64,000 nt of DNA from a bacterium 1XD8-76 (GTDB lineage Bacteria > Bacillota > Clostridia > Lachnospirales > Lachnospiraceae): NCBI GenBank assembly GCA_003611955.1, contig RAZE01000018.1:17082-81081 (forward strand), written 5' to 3'. The position numbers and the translations under genes were made by a program. Below are positions 8,497 to 17,411 of the stretch, piece by piece (position 1 is the stretch's first letter; each line of letters opens with the position of its first letter). The notes beneath the pieces are model-generated. The model saw only the letters and a program-made list of their open reading frames with translations. It was not told where the DNA came from and ran no database searches.

Positions 8497-9807
8497 ATGC
8501 GCGTACTATGGGTCTGTAATATTATGCTTCCGGCGGTGGCGGAGTATCTTCAGCTGGAGGCGAGCAACAAAGAGGGCTGGCTTACCGGGCTGAGCACCAC
8601 GATCTTAAAATATCAGAGCGAAAACGGAATAGAGCTGGGAGTATGTTTTCCGGCGCTTGGGGAACTGGCGGAATTTGAGCGGATACTGCCGGCATCAGGA
8701 ACGGACGCAAGGATTCACGCCTTTGGGTTTTATGAGGATGTCCACAGGGCGGAAGTGTACGAGGAGAGGACGGAAAAGCGCCTTGGGGAGATCATCGGGA
8801 AGTTTGAGCCGGATGTGCTGCACTGTTTCGGGACAGAGTTTCCGCATACGCTGGCGGCGGTGAAAGCTTTCGGGAGAAGAGAGAGGACTCTGATCGGGAT
8901 CCAGGGGCTGTGCAGTATCTATGCGGGGCATTTCCGGGCGGATCTGCCGGACCATGTGTGGAAAAGGCGCACTTTCCGGGATCTGGTGAAACAGGATGAC
9001 CTGCGCAGGCAGCATGAAAAGTATGTGCAGAGGGGGGTCTATGAGATAGAGGCGGTGCAGTTGTCGGGGCATATTACGGGGCGGACCGGATGGGATAAAA
9101 AGTATACCGCACAGTGGAATCCCCGGGCGGAGTACCATTTTATGAATGAGACGCTGCGCTCCAACTTTTACGAGGGGAGCTGGCGGGAGGAGACCTGTCG
9201 GAAATACTCGATTTTTCTGAGCCAGGGAGATTATCCGATCAAGGGGCTGCACTATATGCTGCAGGCCATGCCGGAGATCTTAAAGTATTACCCGGAGGCG
9301 AAGGTCTATGTGGCGGGAAACAGCATCGTCAAATCCGCCGCACGAAGCGGGATAGAAGGTCTGAAGGGAAGACTGAAACTGGAATCCTACGGGAAATACA
9401 TTCTGCAGCTGATGAGAGAGACCGGAACAGTCGAAAAGGTACACTTTCTGGGAAGGCTGGATGCGGAGCAGATGAAAAGACAGTATTTGAGCAGCAATGT
9501 ATTCGTATGCCCTTCCTCGATAGAGAATTCACCGAACTCTGTGGGGGAGGCGATGCTGCTGGGCGTGCCGACGGTGTGCGCGGATGTGGGCGGTGCGGCT
9601 GATATTTTCGCGGACGGCGTGGACGGGCTGCTCTATCCTGCGGGGGATGTGATAAAGCTGGCGGAGGCGGTAAAGACCATGTTTGCCGGAGGCAGTCAGG
9701 TGGACGCCTGGAGAGAGGCGGAGCGGCGCCATGCGGCGGCGACCCATGATGCGCGAAAGAATTATGAAAGACTGATGGAGATCTACAGAGAGATAGCCGG
9801 GAGATAA
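8497..9807 (+). CDS. Family 4 glycosyltransferase
   Basis: 436 aa from the ATG at 8497, chosen because GGGGAGA precedes it and the GT4-type first strand (RVLWVCNIMLP) begins there; the frame is open further upstream but overlaps the polymerase gene. The C-terminal nucleotide-sugar site is clear: VFVCPSSIENSPNSVGEAM (the E-x7-E motif), then GVPTVCADVGGAADIF. The GT-B fold has no membrane helix. It is a retaining glycosyltransferase acting on the lipid-linked repeat unit of locus A. Confidence 0.85.
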   Translation: MRVLWVCNIMLPAVAEYLQLEASNKEGWLTGLSTTILKYQSENGIELGVCFPALGELAEFERILPASGTDARIHAFGFYEDVHRAEVYEERTEKRLGEIIGKFEPDVLHCFGTEFPHTLAAVKAFGRRERTLIGIQGLCSIYAGHFRADLPDHVWKRRTFRDLVKQDDLRRQHEKYVQRGVYEIEAVQLSGHITGRTGWDKKYTAQWNPRAEYHFMNETLRSNFYEGSWREETCRKYSIFLSQGDYPIKGLHYMLQAMPEILKYYPEAKVYVAGNSIVKSAARSGIEGLKGRLKLESYGKYILQLMRETGTVEKVHFLGRLDAEQMKRQYLSSNVFVCPSSIENSPNSVGEAMLLGVPTVCADVGGAADIFADGVDGLLYPAGDVIKLAEAVKTMFAGGSQVDAWREAERRHAAATHDARKNYERLMEIYREIAGR

Positions 9808-9809
9808 GA

Positions 9810-11567
9810 ATGGAAAAGACGCGGGAGATTTTTTTAAAATGCAGTGAAAATATAGTATATATATTGTTTGCGTTGATCATACTGTATTTATTTTTGATCA
9901 GTCTGTTTACTACCTGCACGATGGCTTACACGGATGAACATATTTTCTTCGTCAAGGATTATCCGCAGCTTCTGTTGCCGGGATTGCTGTTTTTGCTTTT
10001 CATTCTGTTTCGGCTGAGAGTATATGCGGATCGGAAGCTAAGAAAGCGGACGGACAGCGGACTGCCGGAAGAATGGTGCGGCAGAATGTTGGCTGGCATA
10101 ACAATTGTCTGGTTTGCGGCTCTACTGTGGTGGATATGGAGAGCGCCTGCGCTGCCCACGGCGGATCAGGCGAGCGTCTTTTTGCGGGCGAAGGATTTTG
10201 TGGCGGGAGATTACACATACTGGCAGCCGGGGGAGTACATGGATGTATATCCTTACCAGAATGCTATGGTGTTGTTTTTTGCGGCGTTTCATTTTCTGTT
10301 TGGCGGGGGAGCGCTGCTTGCGATAAAGCTGTTTAACCTGATCTGCTGGTATGCGGGTATTCTGGCGGTCTGCAGACTGACGGGGCGGTATTTCGGAAAG
10401 GGAACCGCCGCCTTAACCTATCTGGCGCTGCTGTGGTTTTTCCCCGCGTGGAGTTATGTGACGTTTATCTATGGTACGATCCCCGGATTATGCTGCGCTG
10501 TCTGGGGAGTATTGCAGGAGAAGAAATTTGAGGAGACCGGGAAAAACAGGCATCTGATTCTGACAGGCGTCTTCATGCTGCTTGCGGTATTGTGGAAAAG
10601 CAATTATATCATTTTTGTGATCGCTGTCTGCATTATGCTGCTGGTACATGCTGTCAGGGAGAGGCAGATAAAACCGTTTGTGTGTGTGGTGTGGACGGTG
10701 GGATTGTATCTGGCCGGAACACAGGGAGTGCTGGCGTTTGTGGAGACGGTGACAGGCGGGGATGCCGGGCGCGGCATTCTGTTTATCGGAAGCATAGTGG
10801 ACGGGCTTCAGGAGAGCGTCAGGGCGCCGGGATGGTATAACGGTTACGCGGAGATACTCTATTCCAAACATCGGGACGATACGGCGCTCATGAAGATGCT
10901 GGCGGCGGAGGATCTGAGGAGCACAGTGTCGGTGTTCGCGCAGCAGCCGGATTATGCCCTGCGGTTTTTTGCCAGAAAGACGGCGTCCATGTGGAGTTTT
11001 CCCTTTCTGGAATGCAATACGCTCATCACCAAGGGGCATGACCGCTTTTACGCGGCGGGGATCTTTGAAAATATATTGTATGACGGGCAGCTCCTGAATG
11101 TATTGCTGCTTATGTGGTTAGATGTGCTGCAGAGTATTCTGTATTTCGGTATCGTTTTATATCTGATCTTTGACAGGAAGAAGGCTGATTTGAAAAAAGC
11201 CGGGCTGATCATATGTTTTCTGGGAGGATTTCTGTTTTATCTTTTCTGGGAGGCAAAGTGCCAGTATATATTTCCCTATTATCTGCTTCTGTTTCCCTAC
11301 GGAATAGAAGGATTTCGGGCTGCGCTGCAGCGGTTTGCGGAGCTAAGCGAGAAGAGGAAGGAGAAAGGGCAGGGCAGCAGAAAGGAATATCTGAAAATAT
11401 TTGGGCAGGATAGAGGGATAAAATGCCTGTTGGCGGTGGTGCTGCTTGTTGTTCTGATCGGGGTGATTCCCGGAAACTTTACGGGTTCTGCATTCAAGTT
11501 TGGGACGGATACGGTGGATTACAGATGGTTCTGCAACAACAGTGAGATAAATTATACGATAGGTTAG
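9810..11567 (+). CDS. GT-C-like integral membrane protein (first of a tandem pair)
   Basis: 585 aa with about twelve membrane helices. The first outer loop has YTDEHIFFVKDYP, with acidic residues where GT-C enzymes place their catalytic or metal-binding Asp/Glu. A later loop reads ADQASVFLRAKDFVAGDY...YPYQNAMV, as in PMT/ArnT-like polyprenyl-phosphate-sugar transferases. It is homologous to the next gene over its full length. GGGAGATAAG precedes the ATG, 2 bp after the previous stop. It likely adds a side-chain sugar on the outer face; the exact role is unassigned. Confidence 0.65.
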   Translation: MEKTREIFLKCSENIVYILFALIILYLFLISLFTTCTMAYTDEHIFFVKDYPQLLLPGLLFLLFILFRLRVYADRKLRKRTDSGLPEEWCGRMLAGITIVWFAALLWWIWRAPALPTADQASVFLRAKDFVAGDYTYWQPGEYMDVYPYQNAMVLFFAAFHFLFGGGALLAIKLFNLICWYAGILAVCRLTGRYFGKGTAALTYLALLWFFPAWSYVTFIYGTIPGLCCAVWGVLQEKKFEETGKNRHLILTGVFMLLAVLWKSNYIIFVIAVCIMLLVHAVRERQIKPFVCVVWTVGLYLAGTQGVLAFVETVTGGDAGRGILFIGSIVDGLQESVRAPGWYNGYAEILYSKHRDDTALMKMLAAEDLRSTVSVFAQQPDYALRFFARKTASMWSFPFLECNTLITKGHDRFYAAGIFENILYDGQLLNVLLLMWLDVLQSILYFGIVLYLIFDRKKADLKKAGLIICFLGGFLFYLFWEAKCQYIFPYYLLLFPYGIEGFRAALQRFAELSEKRKEKGQGSRKEYLKIFGQDRGIKCLLAVVLLVVLIGVIPGNFTGSAFKFGTDTVDYRWFCNNSEINYTIG

Positions 11568-11587
11568 GCGGATAAGAGGAGAAGATT

Positions 11588-13315
11588 TTGCGGGAGAAAA
11601 ATAAGTTTTTGAAGTTTTCAGGCAGTATAGTATATATATTGTTTGCGGCGATCGTGCTCTACATGTTTTTGACAAGCCTTGTGAGTACCTGCGTGATGGT
11701 CTACACGGATGAGCATACGTTTTATCTGAAGGATTACGCCCTCGTCATTTCGGCGGGCCTGGTCTGTTTTGTGGCACTTCTGACTTTTCTGCGAAAAAAG
11801 GTCAGAATGAGCGAGAGGGCGATCCGGATTTCGCTGATCGTCTGTACGGTGGTATGGTTTGCGATTCTGGCGGCGATCGTGCATTTCACGAAGCTGCCGT
11901 CTGTGTATGACCAGCAGCGGGTGTACGCGGGGGCGGCTGCGCTTCTGCGGGGAGATTACACCGGCTGGCAGCCCTACAATTATTTTCACGCCTATCCCTA
12001 CATCAACGGCATGGTATTGATGGAGTGCCCGTTTCTTTGGCTTTTCGGGGAAGGACAGGCCTATATCGCCATGCAGTATATCAATATTCTGTTCTGGTAT
12101 GGGGCGGTGCTCGCGATTTCGAAGATGGCGGGATTGTGTTTCGGAAAGAAAGCCGGAATTTTCACGTACCTGGCGCTGCTGGGATTTATTCCGATGTGGT
12201 TTTATGTCACTTTTGTATACGGGACTCTGCCGGGACTTTTCTTTTCCGCTCTGGCGCTGCTGCTGGAGAAGGAATATGAGATGACGGAGAAGCGGCAGTA
12301 TATGGCCGGAAGCCTTATCTGCATCTTTTTCGGCGTGGCCTGGAAGAGCAATTATCAGATATTTCTGATCGCGCTGTTGCTCCTGTTCTTTCTGGAGGGG
12401 ATCCGGAAAAGGAGATGGCAGCCTTTTGCAGGGGCGGCGGTCTGTCTTCTGCTTTTGTGTTTTGAGCTGACCTTTCTTTCGGCGGTCATGCATTCCATCA
12501 CAGGGGAATCCGTGGAGGGCGGGACGCCCACCATCGGCTGGGTGGCGATGGGGCTGCAGGAGAGCAGTATTGCGCCGGGATGGTATAATAGTTATACGGA
12601 GATCATTCCGGTGGAGTGCGGTCACGACGTGGAGGCGATGAAGGCGGCGGCGTGGCAGAATCTGGGGGAAACGCTCAGTCTGTTCGCCGAGGAACCGGAG
12701 TACTGTCTGCGGTTTTTCTCAAGGAAGCTGGCATCCATGTGGAACAATCCGGCTTTTCAGTGCTTTACGGAGGTCACGAAGTGCAATACGACAGGGACGT
12801 TGAGCTACTGGATGAAGGATTTGTTGTATGACGGGGGTGTCAAGAATGCCGTCCTGCGGGTGATATTGAACCTGATGCACAGCATGACTCTTTTTGGCAT
12901 GGTGCTGCATGTCATGTTAAACAGAAAAAGGCTGAAGCTTGTGGACGCGGCTTTTGCCATCACATTTCTGGGCGGCTTTTTCTTTCATGTGGTATGGGAG
13001 GCGATGGGACAGTATGCGGTGCCCTACTACGTGCTGCTGATGCCCTACGCGGTGCAGGGTTATCTGGCCGTGACCGGGAAGGCGGCAAGGCTGTGCCCTG
13101 ATAAAGAGAAGGGACTTGGAGAGGCCGGCAGGCGGCTTTGGAGAAGCACGGATTTCAGGCTGGCAATGGCCCTGGCGGCGGTGATCGTGGTGATCACGTT
13201 TGCGGAGTTCGGCTGGTTAAGATCTTCGATCAAACTGCAGGGGGAAGAGAGCGACTATATCTGGTACTGTACGAATCAGACAGAGTGGAAAGAGGCGGAT
13301 TATAAAAAGATATGA
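11588..13315 (+). CDS. GT-C-like integral membrane protein (second of a tandem pair)
   Basis: 575 aa, starting with TTG. AGGAG lies 6 bases upstream, and the N-terminus (REKNKFLKF.GSIVYILFA) aligns with that of the preceding paralogue, which supports this start. The same features recur: CVMVYTDEHTFYLKDY, an AGAAALLRGDYTGWQPYNYF loop, AGIFTYLALLGFIPMWFYVTF, and EMAPGWYNSY-like APGWYNSYTEI. Gene duplication followed by divergence probably gave two transferases with related donors or acceptors. Its end overlaps the next gene by 4 bp (ATGA). Confidence 0.65.
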   Translation: MREKNKFLKFSGSIVYILFAAIVLYMFLTSLVSTCVMVYTDEHTFYLKDYALVISAGLVCFVALLTFLRKKVRMSERAIRISLIVCTVVWFAILAAIVHFTKLPSVYDQQRVYAGAAALLRGDYTGWQPYNYFHAYPYINGMVLMECPFLWLFGEGQAYIAMQYINILFWYGAVLAISKMAGLCFGKKAGIFTYLALLGFIPMWFYVTFVYGTLPGLFFSALALLLEKEYEMTEKRQYMAGSLICIFFGVAWKSNYQIFLIALLLLFFLEGIRKRRWQPFAGAAVCLLLLCFELTFLSAVMHSITGESVEGGTPTIGWVAMGLQESSIAPGWYNSYTEIIPVECGHDVEAMKAAAWQNLGETLSLFAEEPEYCLRFFSRKLASMWNNPAFQCFTEVTKCNTTGTLSYWMKDLLYDGGVKNAVLRVILNLMHSMTLFGMVLHVMLNRKRLKLVDAAFAITFLGGFFFHVVWEAMGQYAVPYYVLLMPYAVQGYLAVTGKAARLCPDKEKGLGEAGRRLWRSTDFRLAMALAAVIVVITFAEFGWLRSSIKLQGEESDYIWYCTNQTEWKEADYKKI

Positions 13316-14538
13316 CACTGACATTTGTTTCCAATTACATCAATCACCATCAGATCCCGGTCTCCAATGAACTTTACAGGCTTTTGGGGGAGGACTACGC
13401 TTTTATTCAGACGGAGCCGGTGGAGGAAGAGCGACTGCGGATGGGATGGCAGGATGAGAGCGGACGTCTGCCCTATCTGAAACTGTTCTACGAGGAGAAG
13501 GAGAAGTGCAGAAGACTGATCCTGGAGAGCGATATGGTGATATTCGGCGGGACGGATGAGGAGAGCTATATACAGCCCAGACTTGCCGCCGGGAAGCCGG
13601 TCCTGCGCTACAGCGAGCGGATCTATAAGTCCGGGCAGTGGAAGGCGGTTTCCCCGCGGGGACTGAAAAAGAAATATGAGGACCACACCCGCTACAGGAA
13701 GGCTCCAGTCTATCTTTTGTGTGCCGGGGGGTATGTGGCCTCGGATTTTCATCTGGTGCGGGCATACCCGGACAAGATGTTGAAGTGGGGCTATTTCCCG
13801 GCGACAAAACGTCTGGGAGAGCGGGAGAAGGAAGCGCTTCTGGAAAAGCATGGAGAGGGGACGGTGAGCCTGATGTGGGCGGGGCGGTTCCTCGACTGGA
13901 AGCATCCGGAACTGCCGGTGCTGCTGGCGGAATATCTGAAAAAAAAGGGGTATGATTTCCATCTTTCCATGGTCGGCGGCGGGGAGATGGAGGAGGAAGT
14001 GAAGCGCATGATCTCGGAAAAGGGATTGGAGCGGGAGGTGACTCTCTGGGGGTATCTGCAGCCGGCGCAGGTGCGGCAGATGATGGAGCGAACGCAGATT
14101 TATCTGTTTACCAGCGATTATAAGGAAGGCTGGGGGGCTGTGCTGAATGAGGCGATGAACAGCGGATGCGCCGTGCTGGCCAGCCATGCCATCGGCGCTG
14201 TGCCGTTTCTGCTGCGCCATGGGGAGAACGGTTTGATTTTCGAGAGCGGCAGCCTGAGAGATATGGGGGAAAAGGCGGAGCGGCTGCTGAAGAATCCCGG
14301 AGAGCGGAGAAGATTTGGCGGGGCGGCCTGTGAGACGATCCTGCAGGAGTGGAACGCAGAGCTGGCGGCGGACCGTCTGGCGGAACTGGCAGGGAAGGTG
14401 CTGGAGGCAGACAAAAGCGGATCAGTGCGGAAGGCGGAAGAGATGGCTTATGCGTCAGGGCCTTTATCTGCGGCGGAGGTGATCGCGCCGGGGAAGATGT
14501 ACCAGTATTTGAACGACAGAGCGGGAATGGGAGAATAG
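13312..14538 (+). CDS. Family 4 glycosyltransferase
   Basis: 408 aa. The N-terminal domain starts LTFVSNYINHHQIPVSNELY, as in GT4 enzymes that take a lipid-linked acceptor. The C-terminal domain has VSLMWAGRFLDWKHPELP, GYLQPAQVRQMM, and the E-x7-E type YKEGWGAVLNEAMNSG followed by AVPFLLRHGENGLIF. No transmembrane segment. Translationally coupled to the upstream gene by ATGA. The last 50 residues extend past the usual GT4 end. Confidence 0.85.
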   Translation: MTLTFVSNYINHHQIPVSNELYRLLGEDYAFIQTEPVEEERLRMGWQDESGRLPYLKLFYEEKEKCRRLILESDMVIFGGTDEESYIQPRLAAGKPVLRYSERIYKSGQWKAVSPRGLKKKYEDHTRYRKAPVYLLCAGGYVASDFHLVRAYPDKMLKWGYFPATKRLGEREKEALLEKHGEGTVSLMWAGRFLDWKHPELPVLLAEYLKKKGYDFHLSMVGGGEMEEEVKRMISEKGLEREVTLWGYLQPAQVRQMMERTQIYLFTSDYKEGWGAVLNEAMNSGCAVLASHAIGAVPFLLRHGENGLIFESGSLRDMGEKAERLLKNPGERRRFGGAACETILQEWNAELAADRLAELAGKVLEADKSGSVRKAEEMAYASGPLSAAEVIAPGKMYQYLNDRAGMGE

Positions 14539-14542
14539 ATGG

Positions 14543-15538
14543 ATGGAGAGAGGGCAGGATCTGATCAGTGTCATTGTTCCGGTCTATAATATAAAAGAAT
14601 ATCTGGGCCGCTGTGTGGATTCTATCCTGGCCCAGACATGGGAAAATCTGGAGATACTGCTGGTGGATGACGGCTCCACGGACGGGACGGACCGTCTGGC
14701 GGATGAACTGGCCGGGAAAGATGCGAGGATCCGGGTGTTCCATAAGGAAAACGGCGGTTCCTCCTCGGCGCGGAATCTGGGGATCCGGGAGGCGAGAGGG
14801 AAGTATCTCGGATTTGTGGACAGCGATGATTTCATAGAGCCGTACATGTATGAAAAGCTTTACCGGGCGATACGGGAGACCGGTATGCCGGTTGCCCAGG
14901 GCGGCCGGAGGGAGATAGAGGAGAGTGGAAACATTCTGCCGGACATCTGTGTACCGCCGGAGAGACGGACGGTGTACGAGGGGGAGCGTTTTATGCGGGA
15001 GCTGCTTCTGCACCGCGGAGACTGTTCCTTCTGCACAAAACTGACGGATGCGTCACTTTTTGAAGACAGGGAGTTCCCGGAGGGAAAGCTGAACGAGGAC
15101 TTTCACGTGCTGGTGCGGATGCTGCCGGAGATAGAGGGGATCGTCAGCATCCCGGATAGGACCTACAACGTTTTTTATAAGAGCGGCAGCAACACGAGGA
15201 CGGACTCGGCGGAGAAGTTTTCCCGGGTCTACGGCGACAACGTGGACAACGCGGATATGGTGGCGGAGATCGTAAAGCAGCATTACCCGGGGCTTGTGAG
15301 GACGGTGAAACGGTTCGGGCTGTACCAGAGGCTGGATTACCTTCTGCATATTCCGATAAGGGAGATGAAGAAACAGAACGGACAGTACAGGGATATTGTG
15401 CGGTATCTGAGAAAAAACAGGGGGGAGATCCTGAGAAATCCAGAGCTGACAGGAAAGCAGAAACTGTATTTGATGTTGTTTTCCGTGATGCCGGTGCTGA
15501 TCCGGAAGGTGCATCGCTTTATAAAATCCGGGAGATGA
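14543..15538 (+). CDS. Family 2 glycosyltransferase
   Basis: 331 aa. Classical GT2 features: LISVIVPVYNIKEYLGRCVD at the N-terminus, LLVDDGSTDGTD, GGSSSARNLGI and FVDSDDFIEPYMYE. The C-terminal 100 residues are helical, basic and probably membrane-peripheral. GGGAG precedes the ATG by about 9 bases; another ATG at 14539 is out of frame. It overlaps the next gene by 4 bp. Similar enzymes add hexoses or HexNAc to capsule repeat units; the donor cannot be inferred. Confidence 0.88.
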   Translation: MERGQDLISVIVPVYNIKEYLGRCVDSILAQTWENLEILLVDDGSTDGTDRLADELAGKDARIRVFHKENGGSSSARNLGIREARGKYLGFVDSDDFIEPYMYEKLYRAIRETGMPVAQGGRREIEESGNILPDICVPPERRTVYEGERFMRELLLHRGDCSFCTKLTDASLFEDREFPEGKLNEDFHVLVRMLPEIEGIVSIPDRTYNVFYKSGSNTRTDSAEKFSRVYGDNVDNADMVAEIVKQHYPGLVRTVKRFGLYQRLDYLLHIPIREMKKQNGQYRDIVRYLRKNRGEILRNPELTGKQKLYLMLFSVMPVLIRKVHRFIKSGR

Positions 15539-15546
15539 GGAGAAAA

Positions 15547-17355
15547 ATGGAACGAAATAAGGGGCTTCAAAATATTGTTCCGAAATTAAATAATCTGCTC
15601 TGGATGGTGCTGCCGCTTCTGGTGGTCTTCTTTTCCTATTTTTTTCTTCTGGGCAAAGACTGCGTTTTTGAGATCAACGATCAGCTGGACGAGACGCTGT
15701 TCACCTATGTGCTGAACGGGAAATACCTGTTTTCCGGAGTGAAAAGCTACCCGGAGATGCTGGGAGGGGTGCCGAAGGGCGGGATGAGCGTATCCGCCTG
15801 TCTCTTTATACCGCTCTATAAGTTTCTTCCGGTATTTCAGGCCTTTATGATACAGTATATCGTCGTCGTGGCGACGGCCTATGTCGGGATGTATCTCTGC
15901 GTGAAAGAACTGACGGGCAGCGGGATCATAGGGTTTTTGTGCGGCGGCATGTTTATGTTTTTGCCTTACCAGCCGGTATACGGACTGTCCGTTGTGGGCG
16001 GACCGCTGATATTTTACGCTTTTTTCTGCCTATATAAGAGAAAACATGTTATAATAGACGGACTGCTTATTCTGTATTTTGCGCTGGGGGCGAATCTGGT
16101 GCTGTTAGGGTATGTGGCTCTGGGGTTTGTTTTTCTGGCGGATATATGGATTCTTGTGAGCAGAAAGAAAAATAAGCTGTTTCTGTTGGGGAGCCTGGAA
16201 CTTCTGCTGGCCTATATTTTGGTAAATTTTTCTCTGTTCTCAGAACTCTTTCTGGGGGGCGGCAGCTATGTCAGCCATCGGGAGGAGATGGTGATCACCG
16301 GGAACGGTGACTTTTGGAGCTGTGTATGGGATATCTTTTTGAACAGCGGGCAGCACGCTTTCAGTTATCATCGAAAGCTGATACTGCCGATCCTGGCGGC
16401 GGTGGTCTTTTACGGTTTCCGGTGGAAGGGATGGAAGCGGGGAACGGAGGCTGTGGAAGCAGGGAGAGCCGAGAAGGCCAGGCAGTGCCGCAGCATGTAT
16501 ATCTGGCTTGTGATGATTTTATCGATCAATGTGTTGACAGCGCTTTTTTACGGATTCTGCCAGTCGGATATCGTGGTGGATTTTCGGAACAGTGTCAGCG
16601 GTTTCTTCCACTATTTTTCGCCCCAGAGAGTGTACTGGATCTATCCGACTGCCTGGTATATGGCGGCAGGGCTGGCGGCAGGGCTTTTGCGGAAGGATCA
16701 CGATTTTCTCTGCAAAAAGAGACTGGCGGCAGGACATATTCTGGCCGGAGCGCTGATCTGCGTTGTGCTGGTGCCGACTGCCTGGAATATAAGACAGAAC
16801 AGCATCTGGATCCTGAACAAAAGTCAATATAAAAATAATCGGAGCGTTGGTCTGATGAGTTGGGCGGATTATTTTGCGGAGGACCTGATGAGGGAGATAG
16901 ATGCCGCGATTTTTGAAGAGACGGGGCGGACGAGAGAAGAGTATCGGGTCGCAAGTCTGGGGATGTGCCCGGCGGTGGCCCTGGAGGCAGGATTTTACTG
17001 TATCGACGGATACTCAAACAACTATAGTCTGGAGTATAAACATGAGTTTCGTGAGATCATAGCGAAGGAACTGGACAGGTGCCCGGGGATGAAAGCCTAT
17101 TTCGACGACTGGGGAAGCCGATGCTATCTGTTTACGGAGGAGAGTCAGAATTACTATTATCTGGCGAAAGATGCGGATTTTCGGTATGAGAAGCTGGAGC
17201 TTGACGCGGAGAAGATGAAGGAGTTAAGCTGTGAGTACCTGTTTTCCGCGGCGGAGATCGAGGAGGGGAATGCCAGGAGGATGGGCCTTGAATTGTTCGG
17301 GGTGTTTGAGACGGAGGAGAGTTATTACAGGGTCTGGGTGTATGAAGTGGGGTAA
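15547..17355 (+). CDS. YfhO/DUF6044-like polytopic membrane protein
   Basis: 602 aa with about eleven helices and a soluble C-terminal domain of roughly 150 residues. An outer loop, CVFEINDQLDETLFTYVLNG, has the acidic pattern of YfhO-like GT-C proteins. A later block, YRVASLGMCPAVALEAGFY..DGY, matches the extracytoplasmic part of proteins often labelled DUF6044. I choose the ATG at 15547 because GAGGAGA lies just upstream; an in-frame ATG at 15535 overlaps the previous stop. Relatives of YfhO help glycosylate teichoic acids, so transfer of a lipid-phosphate sugar is plausible but unproven. Confidence 0.65.
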   Translation: MERNKGLQNIVPKLNNLLWMVLPLLVVFFSYFFLLGKDCVFEINDQLDETLFTYVLNGKYLFSGVKSYPEMLGGVPKGGMSVSACLFIPLYKFLPVFQAFMIQYIVVVATAYVGMYLCVKELTGSGIIGFLCGGMFMFLPYQPVYGLSVVGGPLIFYAFFCLYKRKHVIIDGLLILYFALGANLVLLGYVALGFVFLADIWILVSRKKNKLFLLGSLELLLAYILVNFSLFSELFLGGGSYVSHREEMVITGNGDFWSCVWDIFLNSGQHAFSYHRKLILPILAAVVFYGFRWKGWKRGTEAVEAGRAEKARQCRSMYIWLVMILSINVLTALFYGFCQSDIVVDFRNSVSGFFHYFSPQRVYWIYPTAWYMAAGLAAGLLRKDHDFLCKKRLAAGHILAGALICVVLVPTAWNIRQNSIWILNKSQYKNNRSVGLMSWADYFAEDLMREIDAAIFEETGRTREEYRVASLGMCPAVALEAGFYCIDGYSNNYSLEYKHEFREIIAKELDRCPGMKAYFDDWGSRCYLFTEESQNYYYLAKDADFRYEKLELDAEKMKELSCEYLFSAAEIEEGNARRMGLELFGVFETEESYYRVWVYEVG

Positions 17356-17411
17356 TGCGGGATATTGCAGCATTTGGAGATGACCGCTGAGAAGGAAAAG
17401 AGATTGGTGAG

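Noticed and set aside
11618..12625. Leftward 335-codon frame opposite the second GT-C-like gene
   Set aside because: Same pattern of basic, low-complexity translation; the rightward gene aligns with its paralogue, which settles the coding strand.
13300..15013. Two overlapping leftward frames opposite GT4 and GT2 genes
   Set aside because: No motif, Pro/Arg-rich shadows of genes with clear catalytic motifs.
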